Assembly (NCBI RefSeq): GCF_003008555.2
Contig: NZ_CP027665.1
Coordinates: 1,798,001-1,862,000 of the forward strand
DNA length: 64,000 nucleotides
Origin: Pukyongiella litopenaei
GTDB lineage: Bacteria > Pseudomonadota > Alphaproteobacteria > Rhodobacterales > Rhodobacteraceae
Reading direction: 5' to 3'
How positions within the stretch are numbered: position 1 is the stretch's first letter; the number at the start of each line of letters is the position of its first letter. A model generated the notes under the pieces. It was not told the DNA's origin. It did no database searches and was given only the letters and a program-made list of their open reading frames with translations. The position numbers and the translations under genes are program-made. Below, piece after piece: positions 24,358 to 32,964 of the stretch.

Positions 24358-24402
24358 TTTTCCGGACTGGCAAGCGGCACACGCGATCCCTATCGTAACC
24401 GC

Positions 24403-24771
24403 ATGACCCGGTATCGCCACCTGCTGCCCGCCTGTCTCGCCGCCGCCCTGCCCGCCCTTTCCGCCGCCGCCGATCCGCCAGTGGTGGAAAAGGCACAGGT
24501 CCGCGAGCGCGGCGGCGGCTGGCGTTTCGACGTGACCCTGCGCCACCCCGATACCGGCTGGGAACACTATGCCGACGGCTGGCGCGTGCTGGACATCAAC
24601 GGCGTCGAACTGGGGATGCGGGTGCTGCACCACCCGCATGAAACGGAACAGCCCTTCACCCGGTCGCTGGATGGCGTTGTCCTGCCCCGGGGCGTCACCC
24701 GCGTGCAGGTTCAGGCCCGTTGCAGCGTCGATGGCTGGGCCGAACCGCCGGTGGCGGTCGATCTGCGCTGA
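24403..24771 (+). CDS. Secreted protein of unknown function
   Basis: A 122-residue protein with a signal peptide (TRYRHLLPACLAAALPALSAAA, cleavage after ALSAAA likely). The mature part has WRFDVTLRHPDTGWEHYADGWRVLDINGVELG.RVL.HPHETEQPFTRSL, a beta-rich pattern resembling small periplasmic proteins of proteobacteria with no known role. One cysteine (ARCSVDGW) is present. It is divergent from glcD and shares its operator region, so it may be co-regulated with glycolate use. I do not recognise a named family. Confidence 0.65.
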   Translation: MTRYRHLLPACLAAALPALSAAADPPVVEKAQVRERGGGWRFDVTLRHPDTGWEHYADGWRVLDINGVELGMRVLHHPHETEQPFTRSLDGVVLPRGVTRVQVQARCSVDGWAEPPVAVDLR

Positions 24772-24798
24772 GCCGGTTTGGCCGGACCCGCAACCGGC
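24772..24798. terminator. Hairpin between convergent genes
   Basis: GCCGGTT (24772-24778) and AACCGGC (24792-24798) form a 7-bp stem directly after the stop of the secreted-protein gene and at the end of rlmH. It lacks a T-tract, so it may serve as a weak two-way terminator. Confidence 0.35.
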
Positions 24799-25268
24799 TA
24801 TTCGCGGTGATAGGGGCCCCCGGCAAGGATCGTGGCGGCGCGATAGAGCTGCTCGGCCAGCATCACGCGGACCAGCATATGCGGCCAGACCATGCGCCCG
24901 AAGCTGATCGACAGGTCCGCCTCGGCCCGCAAGGCCGGGTCGATACCGTCGGCGCCTCCGATCACCAGCGCCAGGTCACCGCGCCCGCCATCGCGCCAAT
25001 CCGCCAGCCTGCCCGCGAAATCCGGCGAGGACAGGGTCTTGCCGCGCTCGTCCAGCGCACAGATCACCGCACCGGACGGGATCGCCCTGCGCAGCAGCGA
25101 CGCCTCGGACGCCATGCCGCCGCCCTTGCGGTCCTCGACCTCGACCACGTGCGCGGGCCCGAGACCCAGCGCCCGCCCGGTCCGGTCGAACCGCGTCAGG
25201 TAGTCGTCGATCAGGGATTTCTCGGGCCCCGCCCGCAGGCGGCCGACCACGCAAAGATGCACCCGCAT
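24798..25268 (-). CDS. rlmH: 23S rRNA (pseudouridine1915-N3)-methyltransferase
   Basis: A 156-residue SPOUT methyltransferase that methylates pseudouridine 1915 of 23S rRNA in helix 69. The sequence follows the family closely: CVVGRLRAGPEKSLIDDYLTR, ALDERGK.LSS..FA, LVIGGADG (SAM-binding knot) and ISFGRMVWPHMLVRVMLAEQLYRAATI.AG.PYHRE at the end. It is coupled to rsfS, nine bases upstream, as in most bacteria, so both act on the 50S subunit. It faces the secreted-protein gene at 24403. Confidence 0.95.
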   Translation of the reverse strand: MRVHLCVVGRLRAGPEKSLIDDYLTRFDRTGRALGLGPAHVVEVEDRKGGGMASEASLLRRAIPSGAVICALDERGKTLSSPDFAGRLADWRDGGRGDLALVIGGADGIDPALRAEADLSISFGRMVWPHMLVRVMLAEQLYRAATILAGGPYHRE

Positions 25269-25277
25269 CGCGGCGGA

Positions 25278-25640
25278 TCAGTTGGCCGAAGCCACGCCGC
25301 CCGCCGGCAGCCACATCTTTTCGAGCTGGTAGAATTCCCGGACTTCCGGGCGGAAGATGTGGACGATCACGTCGCCGGTGTCGATCAGGACCCAGTCGCC
25401 GGCGTCCTTGCCCTCGACCTTGCAGACCAGGCCAAACTCCTGCTTGAGCCGGTCGGTGAGCTTTTCCGAAATGGCCGCGACCTGGCGTGTCGAACGCCCC
25501 GACGCGATCACCATGTAATCCCCGAACGAGGTCTTGCCGCGCAGATCGATCTGCACGATGTCTTCGGCCTTGTCATCGGTCAGCGAGGAAAGAATGCGCG
25601 CCAGCAGCGTTTCGCTGTCAGGCTGGGTCCGGGCGGTCAT
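25278..25640 (-). CDS. rsfS: Ribosomal silencing factor RsfS
   Basis: A 120-residue RsfS (Iojap family), which binds ribosomal protein uL14 and blocks subunit joining in starved cells. DDKAEDIVQIDLRGKTSFGDYMVIASGRSTRQVAAI and GDWVLIDTGDVIVHIFRPEVREFYQLEKMW are the diagnostic blocks. The ATG at 25640 fits the usual length, but its own upstream bases carry no clear ribosome site; the strong GGAGG is 60 bases further up, in front of a 19-codon open frame whose stop overlaps this ATG. Translation may therefore be coupled. An in-frame CTG eight bases after that GGAGG would add about 20 residues and is a remote alternative. Confidence 0.92.
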   Translation of the reverse strand: MTARTQPDSETLLARILSSLTDDKAEDIVQIDLRGKTSFGDYMVIASGRSTRQVAAISEKLTDRLKQEFGLVCKVEGKDAGDWVLIDTGDVIVHIFRPEVREFYQLEKMWLPAGGVASAN

Positions 25641-25696
25641 GGCATCTGCCCGGGCATCGGCGGCAACCGCCGACTCTGCGTGGAGTAACAGGACAT
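25637..25696 (-). CDS. Possible 19-residue leader peptide coupled to rsfS
   Basis: ATG at 25696 opens MSCYSTQSRRLPPMPGQMP and its TGA overlaps the rsfS ATG (ATGA). The sequence AAAAGGAGG ends three bases before this ATG, which is close but usable spacing. There is no codon-composition argument and the peptide resembles nothing I know. It may be a coupling device for rsfS, or the ribosome site may serve a non-canonical rsfS start. Confidence 0.25.
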   Translation of the reverse strand: MSCYSTQSRRLPPMPGQMP

Positions 25697-25796
25697 CGTC
25701 CTCCTTTTGACGCGCCGCCGGTCCCCCGGCGCTGGGGATGTCTCAAATCTAGCAACGCCAACGTAACTTTTCAATGAAATCGCGAACACCGGGCGT

Positions 25797-27122
25797 TCAG
25801 TCGTCCGCCATTGTGGCACCTTCGCCGCCGAGCAGGCGCACCTCGCGTTGCGGGAACGGGAACGAGATGCCCTGCGCATGGAACGCGTCCCACAGCGCCA
25901 GGTAGACCCGGCCCTTGATATTGGTCAGCCCCCCGGTCGGATCGGTGATCCAGAACCGCAGGACATAGTCGACCGAACTGTCCCCGAAACCGGTGATGTG
26001 GCAGACCGGCGCCCGGGTTCCGCTCAGGACACGCGGCACGCCCGCCGCCGCCTCGATCGCTACCCTGCGCACCAGATGCGGGTCATCGCCATAAGCCGTC
26101 CCGAAGAAGATATCGAGACGCACGAACTGGTCGGAATGGGACCAGTTGACCACCTGGCTGGTGATCAGGTCTTCGTTCGGGATCAGGTGTTCACGCCCGT
26201 CGCGGGTGACCACCGACACATAGCGCGCGCCCAGTTCGTTGATCCAGCCGAACGTGTCGCCGAGCGAGATCACGTCGCCGGGCTTGATCGACTTGTCGAG
26301 CAGGATGATGACGCCGGAAATCAGGTTCGACACCACCTTTTGCAGGCCGAAACCGATGCCGACACCGACCGCGCCCGACAGCAGCGCGAACCCGGTCAGG
26401 TCGAACCCGATGGCGCGGAACCCCAGCAGGAACACGGCGCCATACAACAGAACCTGCACCACCTTGACGCTGAGCACCTGCATCGACGGCGATATGTCGG
26501 AATTGCGCCGGATCATGCGCGATGCGGTCTGGGACCCCAGGCGCGCGCCGGTCAGGAGCACCGCGAACAGCACCAGCGCGGTGAGAATGGTCAGCATCGA
26601 CAGGTGCAGGCTGCCTATGTTGATCGCCAGGCTTTCGAGAAACGCGGAAAACTCGTCCGCCAGCCCGAGGTAATAGATCGTCATGTAGATCCATACCGAC
26701 CAGGCCAGGATCAGCCGCAGGCTGCGGTTCGGCACCATCCGCGCCACCAGCGCGACGCCCAGCCAGACCGAGGCCAGCGTGGCCGCAAACCCGATCAGGT
26801 AGCTACGCGATGGCCAGGTGATCTGCTGCATCACCAGGTAGACGGTCCAGGCGAAGATCACGAAGAACACCAGCGCCAGCCGCTGCCGGATCTGCACCAG
26901 CAGCCGCAGCTGCCATTTCTGCCAACCGACCCGCGCGCGCGCCCAGACCTGAAGGCGGGGCCGCGCGACGGTTCGCGCCAGAAAGGCCAGCGCCAGGATC
27001 GCCAGCAGGATGAAAAGCTGGTTCTGCCGCCAGCCCGGCACCAGGAATGTCGACACCCGGCTCTGCAACAGGTCCCAGAGCAGGGTCACAAAGGCGATGA
27101 GTTGGTCGAGAAATTCCGTCAT
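25797..27122 (-). CDS. MscS-family mechanosensitive ion channel protein
   Basis: A 441-residue inner-membrane protein with several N-terminal membrane segments (about residues 25-45, 75-95, 105-125, 170-195 and 225-250), then the MscS pore helix region GAVGVGIGFGLQKVVSNLISGVIILLDKSIKPGD and the beta domain with GWINELGARYVSVVTRDGREHLIPNEDLI. Such channels release solutes when the membrane is stretched. ATG 27122 has GGAG six bases upstream; the longer open frame reaches into non-coding DNA. It is transcribed away from leuC and has no clear operon partners. Confidence 0.9.
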   Translation of the reverse strand: MTEFLDQLIAFVTLLWDLLQSRVSTFLVPGWRQNQLFILLAILALAFLARTVARPRLQVWARARVGWQKWQLRLLVQIRQRLALVFFVIFAWTVYLVMQQITWPSRSYLIGFAATLASVWLGVALVARMVPNRSLRLILAWSVWIYMTIYYLGLADEFSAFLESLAINIGSLHLSMLTILTALVLFAVLLTGARLGSQTASRMIRRNSDISPSMQVLSVKVVQVLLYGAVFLLGFRAIGFDLTGFALLSGAVGVGIGFGLQKVVSNLISGVIILLDKSIKPGDVISLGDTFGWINELGARYVSVVTRDGREHLIPNEDLITSQVVNWSHSDQFVRLDIFFGTAYGDDPHLVRRVAIEAAAGVPRVLSGTRAPVCHITGFGDSSVDYVLRFWITDPTGGLTNIKGRVYLALWDAFHAQGISFPFPQREVRLLGGEGATMADD

Positions 27123-27393
27123 TGCTGCTCCGTTCGCCGATGCTTGCACGCGGTCGCGTGCCTGTCCAGCGACACGGGTGCTGCCGATAAGGGACGCTCG
27201 GGACGCTTGAACCGCGCCGCGCTCGGCTGTATCTGACACGCATGATGCATACACACGCCCCGAGGATCGATCTTCAGGACCGCGCGCGCCTGCGCGAACG
27301 GTTCTTCGGGGCGATGCGTTCGGCGCAGGCCCGGCTATTCGCCGGCTGAGAGTTTCGAACCTGCACATTCGCATACAGAACGGGAGAGGACCG

Positions 27394-28797
27394 ATGTCCC
27401 CCAAGACACTCTATGACAAGATCTGGGACGCCCATGTGGCCCACGAAGCCGAGGATGGCACCTGCCTTCTCTATATCGACCGCCACCTCGTGCACGAGGT
27501 GACCAGCCCGCAGGCCTTCGAGGGGCTGCGCATGGCCGGGCGGTCGGTGCACGCGCCCGACAAGACCATCGCGGTGCCCGATCACAACGTCCCCACCACG
27601 CCGGACCGCGTCAACGGCATCGACAACGAGGAAAGCCGCATCCAGGTCGAGGCGCTGGACAAGAACGCCCGCGATTTCGGCATCAACTATTACCCGGTGA
27701 ACGATATCCGCCAGGGCATCGTGCATATCGTCGGACCGGAACAGGGCTGGACCCTGCCCGGCATGACCGTGGTCTGCGGCGACAGCCACACCGCGACCCA
27801 CGGCGCCTTTGGCGCGCTGGCGCACGGGATCGGCACGTCAGAGGTCGAACATGTGCTGGCCACCCAGACCCTGATCCAGAAGAAATCCAGGAACATGAAG
27901 GTCGAGATCACCGGCAAGCTGCGCCCGGGCGTGACCGCCAAGGACATCACCCTGTCGGTGATCGGCAAGACCGGCACCGCCGGCGGCACCGGCTATGTGA
28001 TCGAATATTGCGGCGAAGCGATCCGCGACCTGTCGATGGAAGGCCGGATGACCGTCTGCAACATGGCGATCGAGGGTGGCGCGCGCGCCGGCCTGATCGC
28101 GCCCGACGAAAAGACATACGACTATGTCATGGGTCGCCCGCACGCCCCCAAGGGTGCCCAGTGGGAGGCCGCCCTGACCTGGTGGAAAACACTCTATTCC
28201 GATGACGATGCCCATTGGGACAAGATCGTGACCATCAAGGGCGAAGACATCGCGCCGGTCGTCACCTGGGGCACCTCGCCCGAGGACGTGCTGCCGATCA
28301 CCGCATCCGTGCCGAGCCCGTCGGATTTCGAAGGCGGCAAGGTGGACGCGGCCGCGCGGTCGCTGGAATACATGGGGCTCGAACCTGGCACGCCGCTGTC
28401 GGAGATCGAGATCGACACCGTTTTCATCGGGTCCTGCACCAATGGCCGGATCGAGGATTTGCGCGCCGCCGCCGAAGTGCTGAAGGGCAAGAAGATCAAG
28501 GACGGGCTGCGCGCGATGGTCGTGCCCGGCTCGGGGCTGGTCCGTGCCCAGGCCGAGGAAGAAGGCCTTGCCGAGATCTTCACCCAGGCCGGTTTCGAAT
28601 GGCGCCTTGCCGGATGTTCGATGTGCCTTGCGATGAACCCCGACCAGCTGTCGCCCGGCGAACGCTGCGCGGCCACGTCGAACCGCAACTTCGAAGGCCG
28701 CCAGGGACGCGGCGGGCGCACGCATCTGCTGAGCCCGGCAATGGCGGCGGCCGCTGCGGTCACGGGAAAGCTGACAGATGTGCGCGACCTGATGTAA
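27394..28797 (+). CDS. leuC: 3-isopropylmalate dehydratase, large subunit
   Basis: A 467-residue aconitase-type subunit with the 4Fe-4S cysteines in [10 protein letters not shown] and [38 protein letters not shown] is the substrate-side hallmark of LeuC. With LeuD it isomerises 2-isopropylmalate to 3-isopropylmalate in leucine synthesis. AGAGGA precedes the ATG at a good distance. The 271-base gap upstream (27123-27393) holds a possible 35-codon open frame (27242-27349) with no ribosome site and no run of leucine codons, and nothing else I can support. leuD follows after the HdeD-like gene. Confidence 0.96.
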   Translation: MSPKTLYDKIWDAHVAHEAEDGTCLLYIDRHLVHEVTSPQAFEGLRMAGRSVHAPDKTIAVPDHNVPTTPDRVNGIDNEESRIQVEALDKNARDFGINYYPVNDIRQGIVHIVGPEQGWTLPGMTVVCGDSHTATHGAFGALAHGIGTSEVEHVLATQTLIQKKSRNMKVEITGKLRPGVTAKDITLSVIGKTGTAGGTGYVIEYCGEAIRDLSMEGRMTVCNMAIEGGARAGLIAPDEKTYDYVMGRPHAPKGAQWEAALTWWKTLYSDDDAHWDKIVTIKGEDIAPVVTWGTSPEDVLPITASVPSPSDFEGGKVDAAARSLEYMGLEPGTPLSEIEIDTVFIGSCTNGRIEDLRAAAEVLKGKKIKDGLRAMVVPGSGLVRAQAEEEGLAEIFTQAGFEWRLAGCSMCLAMNPDQLSPGERCAATSNRNFEGRQGRGGRTHLLSPAMAAAAAVTGKLTDVRDLM

Positions 28798-28837
28798 GCT
28801 CTGGTAATCGCAACATCATATTGGAAGGACCGGACTG

Positions 28838-29371
28838 ATGAAGGAATGGCAGAAGTGGTTGCTGCTCGGCGTTGCCTCGCTGATCTTCGGGATCATCGCG
28901 CTGGGCAATTCGGTGCTTTTCTCGCTGGCCGTGGCCACCGTGACCGGGGCAATGTTCCTGATCTCGGGCGGGTTGCAGGCCTATGCCGGGTTCACCGCCG
29001 AAGGCATCGGCAGCAAGCTGTTCGGCATATTGCTGGGCATCCTGATGATCTTCCTCGGCATCTCTTTCATGTTCCACCCGTTGCAGGGGGCGATTTCGCT
29101 GGCGATGCTGGTGCTGATCCTGCTCGCGGCCGGCGGGATCGTGCGCGTGGTGCTGGCATGGCGGATGCGGGAAACCCCGTTCTTCTGGCCGATGCTGATC
29201 TCGGGCGCGCTGTCGATCCTGCTCGCGGGCTATATCTGGGCCAATTTCGCCACGGCCGCGCCGCAGCTCCTGGGCGTCCTTCTGGGCATCGAGCTCCTGT
29301 TCAACGGATCGGGCCTGATCGTGCTGGCCTTCTTTCTCCGCCGTGGCGGCGGGGAAAAAACCGACACCTGA
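28838..29371 (+). CDS. HdeD-family (DUF308) membrane protein
   Basis: A 177-residue protein with six hydrophobic segments in three repeated pairs (for example WLLLGVASLIFGIIALGNSVLFSLAVATVTGAMFLISG), the DUF308/HdeD pattern. HdeD of E. coli is an inner-membrane acid-resistance protein; other members are uncharacterised. GGAAGGA lies before the ATG. It sits 40 bases after leuC and 33 bases before leuD, inside the leucine cluster, so it is presumably cotranscribed with it. The basic tail RRGGGEKTDT is cytoplasmic. Confidence 0.85.
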   Translation: MKEWQKWLLLGVASLIFGIIALGNSVLFSLAVATVTGAMFLISGGLQAYAGFTAEGIGSKLFGILLGILMIFLGISFMFHPLQGAISLAMLVLILLAAGGIVRVVLAWRMRETPFFWPMLISGALSILLAGYIWANFATAAPQLLGVLLGIELLFNGSGLIVLAFFLRRGGGEKTDT

Positions 29372-29404
29372 CAATCGCGGGGACCTGCCCCGCCGGAGAC
29401 TGAC

Positions 29405-30010
29405 ATGGACAAATTCACCACCGTTCAGGGCATCGCGGCACCGATGCCCCAGATCAATGTCGATACCGACATGATCATACCCAAACAGTTCCTCAAGACG
29501 ATCAAGCGGTCGGGGCTGGGGGTCAACCTGTTCGACGAGATGCGCTATGACGATGACGGACAGGAGATCGCGGATTTCGTTCTGAACAAGCCGCAATACC
29601 GCGATGCGGAGATCCTCGTTGCCGGTGACAATTTCGGCTGCGGATCGTCGCGTGAACACGCGCCCTGGGCGATCAAGGATTTCGGCATCCGCTGCGTGAT
29701 CGCGCCCAGCTTTGCCGATATCTTCTTCAACAACTGTTTCAAGAACGGGATCCTGCCGATCGCGCTGCCGCAAGAGGTGGTTGACGTGCTGATGAAGGAC
29801 GCCGAAAAGGGCGCCAACGCCCGCATGACCGTCGATCTCGAGGCGCAGACCATCACCACGTCGGATGGCGAGGTGTTCAGCTTCGAGGTGGACGCGTTCA
29901 AGAAACACTGCCTGCTGGAAGGGCTCGACGATATCGGCCTGACGATGGAAAAGGCCCCGGCCATCGAGGCCTTCGAGGCACAGGCGGCCACCCAGCGGCC
30001 CTGGGTCTGA
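29405..30010 (+). CDS. leuD: 3-isopropylmalate dehydratase, small subunit
   Basis: A 201-residue LeuD with [32 protein letters not shown] at the start and [44 protein letters not shown], the swivel-domain block that completes the LeuC active site. It follows the HdeD-like gene on the same strand, and the next gene starts two bases after its stop. Length is normal for the family. Confidence 0.96.
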   Translation: MDKFTTVQGIAAPMPQINVDTDMIIPKQFLKTIKRSGLGVNLFDEMRYDDDGQEIADFVLNKPQYRDAEILVAGDNFGCGSSREHAPWAIKDFGIRCVIAPSFADIFFNNCFKNGILPIALPQEVVDVLMKDAEKGANARMTVDLEAQTITTSDGEVFSFEVDAFKKHCLLEGLDDIGLTMEKAPAIEAFEAQAATQRPWV

Positions 30011-30011
30011 C

Positions 30012-31079
30012 TTGCGCCCATATGTCCTGATCGCGGCCCTTGTCTGGGCCGCGGTTCACGCCTGCGCCGCGGGGGCGGAAAACCTGCGGATTGCCACCTT
30101 CAACGCCGAACTGTCCCGGACCGGGCCCGGATTGCTTCTGCGCGATATCGAGCGCAGGGACGATCAGGTGATGGCGGCCGCACGCGTCATCGCGGCAACG
30201 AATCCCGATATCCTGGCGCTGCAGGGTTTCGACTGGGACCATGACGGGGTGGCCTTGGCGGCCTTTGCCGGGCTCCTGGCGGAGGAGGGCGCCGACTATC
30301 CGCACCGGTTCGCCGAACGGCCCAATAGCGGGCTGGCCACGGATATGGACCTGGATGGGGACGGACGGCGGGGCGGCGCGGGCGACGCGCAGGGATATGG
30401 CGAGTTTGCCGGGCAGGGCGGCATGGCCGTTCTGTCGCGGTTTCCCATAGCCAGCGACGGGATACGGGATTTCACCGCCCTGCTGTGGCGCGATCTGCCC
30501 GGCGCGATCTTGCCCGAAAACGCAGAGGGCGGTCCCTTTCCCTCCGCCGGGGCGTTGGACGTGCAGCGGCTGTCCACGAACGCGCATTGGGTGGTGCCGA
30601 TCGACACGCCCGGCGCCGGGCGGGTTCACCTGATGACCTTTCACGCATCGCCACCCGTTTTCGACGGGCCCGAAGACCGGAACGGGCGGCGCAACCACGA
30701 TGAAATCGCGTTCTGGCGCCTGTATCTGGACGGCGCCTTCGGGCCCGCCCCGAAGGCAAGGTTCGTCATCGCCGGCGATGCCAATCTGGACTCCCAAGAC
30801 AGCGATGGCCGGCGCGAGGCGATCCGCGCGCTGCTGAGCGATCCGCAGCTGACCGACCCGCAGCCGCGCAGGACCGGCGCGGCCGGACCCGGTGCCGGGG
30901 ATACGGTGGACTGGCCCGCGCCGGGACCGGGCCGGCTGCGGGTGGATTATGTCCTGCCATCGACCGACTGGGAGGTGGTCGGGTCGGGTATATTCTGGCC
31001 CGCCGTGGGCGAACCCGGCCATGACGACGCGATCACCGCCAGCCGTCACCGGCTGGTCTGGGTCGATCTCGCGCCATGA
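30012..31079 (+). CDS. Secreted endonuclease/exonuclease/phosphatase-fold protein
   Basis: A 355-residue protein starting with TTG two bases after leuD. The N-terminus (RPYVLIAALVWAAVHACAAGA) is a signal peptide. IATFNAE, AGDANLDSQD and SRHRLVWVDL match the DNase I-like fold (N, GDxN, terminal His). The usual catalytic LQE is LQGFD here, so the metal-binding Glu seems replaced and a Ca-binding insertion (DMDLDGDGRRGG) follows; a different metal site or loss of nuclease activity is possible. Periplasmic phosphodiesterase is the best general guess. It is placed between leuD and leuB and may be cotranscribed with leuD. Confidence 0.75.
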   Translation: MRPYVLIAALVWAAVHACAAGAENLRIATFNAELSRTGPGLLLRDIERRDDQVMAAARVIAATNPDILALQGFDWDHDGVALAAFAGLLAEEGADYPHRFAERPNSGLATDMDLDGDGRRGGAGDAQGYGEFAGQGGMAVLSRFPIASDGIRDFTALLWRDLPGAILPENAEGGPFPSAGALDVQRLSTNAHWVVPIDTPGAGRVHLMTFHASPPVFDGPEDRNGRRNHDEIAFWRLYLDGAFGPAPKARFVIAGDANLDSQDSDGRREAIRALLSDPQLTDPQPRRTGAAGPGAGDTVDWPAPGPGRLRVDYVLPSTDWEVVGSGIFWPAVGEPGHDDAITASRHRLVWVDLAP

Positions 31080-31127
31080 TGACCGGCGAGCGCCACGGGT
31101 GGCCCGGCGGGCCGCGCCGGGGCGTTC

Positions 31128-31156
31128 TTGACCCTCTGGTTGGGCCGCGCTAGGGC
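31128..31156 (+). promoter_or_regulatory. Candidate sigma-70-type promoter of leuB
   Basis: TTGACC (31128-31133) and TAGGGC (31151-31156) are 17 bases apart, 29 bases before the leuB ATG. The -35 box is near-consensus and the -10 box is weak. It suggests leuB can be expressed apart from leuCD. Confidence 0.45.
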
Positions 31157-31184
31157 GGTGGCCAAGCAATGCAAGGAGATCGTC

Positions 31185-32294
31185 ATGCCCAACCCCTCGC
31201 TTCTCATCCTGTCCGGCGACGGGATCGGCCCGGAGGTCATGGCCGAGGTTCGCAAGGTGATCGGCTGGTACGGCGCCAAGCGCGACCTGGTCTTTGACGT
31301 CAGCGAGGATCTGGTGGGCGGTGCCGCCTATGACGCGCATGGCACGCCGCTGCATGACGACACCATGACCCGCGCGCAGGAGGTGGACGCCGTCCTGCTG
31401 GGCGCCGTGGGCGGCCCGAAATACGACGATCTCGATTTCAGCGTGAAACCGGAACGCGGCCTGCTGCGGCTGCGCAAGGAAATGGACCTGTTCGCCAACC
31501 TGCGCCCGGCGCAGTGTTTCGACGCGCTGGCCGATTTCTCGTCGCTGAAACGCGACGTGGTGGCCGGGCTCGACATCATGATCGTGCGCGAATTGACCAG
31601 CGGCATCTATTTCGGCGAACCGCGTGGGATCATCGAGGACGGCAACGAGCGGGTCGGCATCAACACCCAGCGCTACACCGAATCCGAGATCGACCGTGCC
31701 GCGCGTTCGGCATTCGAACTGGCCCGCAAGCGCCGCAACAAGGTCTGCTCGATGGAAAAGGCCAATGTGATGGAATCGGGCATCCTGTGGCGCGAGATCG
31801 TGCAGAAGGTCCATGACGAGGACTATCCGGATGTCGAGCTGAGCCACATGTATGCCGACAACGGGGCGATGCAGCTGGTGCGCGCGCCCAAACAGTTCGA
31901 CGTGATCGTGACCGACAACCTCTTTGGCGACATCCTGTCGGACTGCGCCGCGATGCTGACCGGGTCACTGGGGATGCTGCCCTCGGCCAGCCTCGGCGCA
32001 CCGATGGCGAACGGCCGGCCCAAGGCGCTCTATGAACCGGTGCACGGGTCCGCGCCGGACATCGCGGGACAGGGCAAGGCCAACCCGATCGCCTGCATCC
32101 TGAGTTTTGCGATGGCGCTGCGCTACAGCTTCGATCAGGGCGCAGAGGCCGACCGGCTGGAAGCCGCGGTCGAACAGGTGCTGGCCGACGGGCTGCGCAC
32201 CGCCGACCTGCTGGGCGAAGAGGGCGCGACGCCGGTTTCGACCTCGGGAATGGGCGATGCCATCGTCGCCGCGCTCGACGCGAGCCTCGCCTGA
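31185..32294 (+). CDS. leuB: 3-isopropylmalate dehydrogenase
   Basis: A 369-residue NAD-dependent dehydrogenase that oxidises and decarboxylates 3-isopropylmalate in leucine synthesis. Start [18 protein letters not shown] follows AAGGAG. The substrate arginines lie in [20 protein letters not shown], the metal-binding region in [24 protein letters not shown], and the NAD-binding block in [20 protein letters not shown]. The frame is open further upstream into the promoter and is not used. The gene ends 21 bases from the convergent smr gene. Confidence 0.96.
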   Translation: MPNPSLLILSGDGIGPEVMAEVRKVIGWYGAKRDLVFDVSEDLVGGAAYDAHGTPLHDDTMTRAQEVDAVLLGAVGGPKYDDLDFSVKPERGLLRLRKEMDLFANLRPAQCFDALADFSSLKRDVVAGLDIMIVRELTSGIYFGEPRGIIEDGNERVGINTQRYTESEIDRAARSAFELARKRRNKVCSMEKANVMESGILWREIVQKVHDEDYPDVELSHMYADNGAMQLVRAPKQFDVIVTDNLFGDILSDCAAMLTGSLGMLPSASLGAPMANGRPKALYEPVHGSAPDIAGQGKANPIACILSFAMALRYSFDQGAEADRLEAAVEQVLADGLRTADLLGEEGATPVSTSGMGDAIVAALDASLA

Positions 32295-32315
32295 GCATCG
32301 GAAACCGGCGGCGTC

Positions 32316-32927
32316 TCAGCGCCCCGGTTTGCGCAGGTAGACATAGAACGCGCCGTCACCGCCGTGGCTGACATGGGCGGGGCGCACCTGCTGCACGGCC
32401 TGCGACAGCGGCGCGGCGGTCAGCCAGTGCGGCACCTGCCGACGCAACACGCCGCGCGGCGACGGGATCGGATCGTCATCGTGGCGCGCCGGTTTGCCCT
32501 TGCCGGTAATGACCAGCACCAGCCGCTTGCCGGCCGCGCGGGACGAGGTGATAAACCAGATCAGCGCCGGATGGGCCTGCGCCAGCGTCATTCCGTGCAG
32601 GTCGATGCGGGCCTCGGGCTTCATCGCTCCGCGTTTCATCCGGCGATGGGTCTTGGCATCCATGCGCAGCGGGGCAACGCGTAGCCGGTCGGACAGTTCA
32701 CGGTCAAGATCGTTGGAAAATGGCTGGCTGCCGGCCCGCGCCCCCAGCGTGAAACCGTCCGGGATCGCGGGCGGCGCGGGCGTAACCGGTTCCGGGGACG
32801 GGTCGGGCTTTCGCGGAGGAGGGGCCGGTGACGCGGTGCGCGCGGGTTTTGCCAGCGGTTCGGCCTGCCGCGCCACCTTGCGCCACAGGTCATGTTCTTC
32901 CGGGGTCAGTCGGCGGCGCCGGGTCAT
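32316..32927 (-). CDS. Smr/MutS2-type endonuclease-domain protein
   Basis: A 203-residue protein: a basic N-terminus (MTRRRRLTPEEHDLWRKVARQAEPL), a proline-rich linker (residues 30-65), then an Smr domain with the ARIDLHGMTLAQAH motif and VITGKGKPA. Stand-alone Smr domains nick RNA or DNA; in E. coli SmrB cuts mRNA at collided ribosomes. The physiological role here is not known. The start at 32927 has AAAGG and leaves 37 bases to the Tim44-like gene, so the two are cotranscribed. Confidence 0.85.
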   Translation of the reverse strand: MTRRRRLTPEEHDLWRKVARQAEPLAKPARTASPAPPPRKPDPSPEPVTPAPPAIPDGFTLGARAGSQPFSNDLDRELSDRLRVAPLRMDAKTHRRMKRGAMKPEARIDLHGMTLAQAHPALIWFITSSRAAGKRLVLVITGKGKPARHDDDPIPSPRGVLRRQVPHWLTAAPLSQAVQQVRPAHVSHGGDGAFYVYLRKPGR

Positions 32928-32964
32928 GGCTCGGCCTTTGCGGTCGGATCGGCGGGCGCCCGGA

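Noticed and set aside
27242-27349. A 35-codon open frame before leuC as leucine attenuator
   Set aside because: Only a few scattered leucine codons, no ribosome site and no terminator/antiterminator pair.
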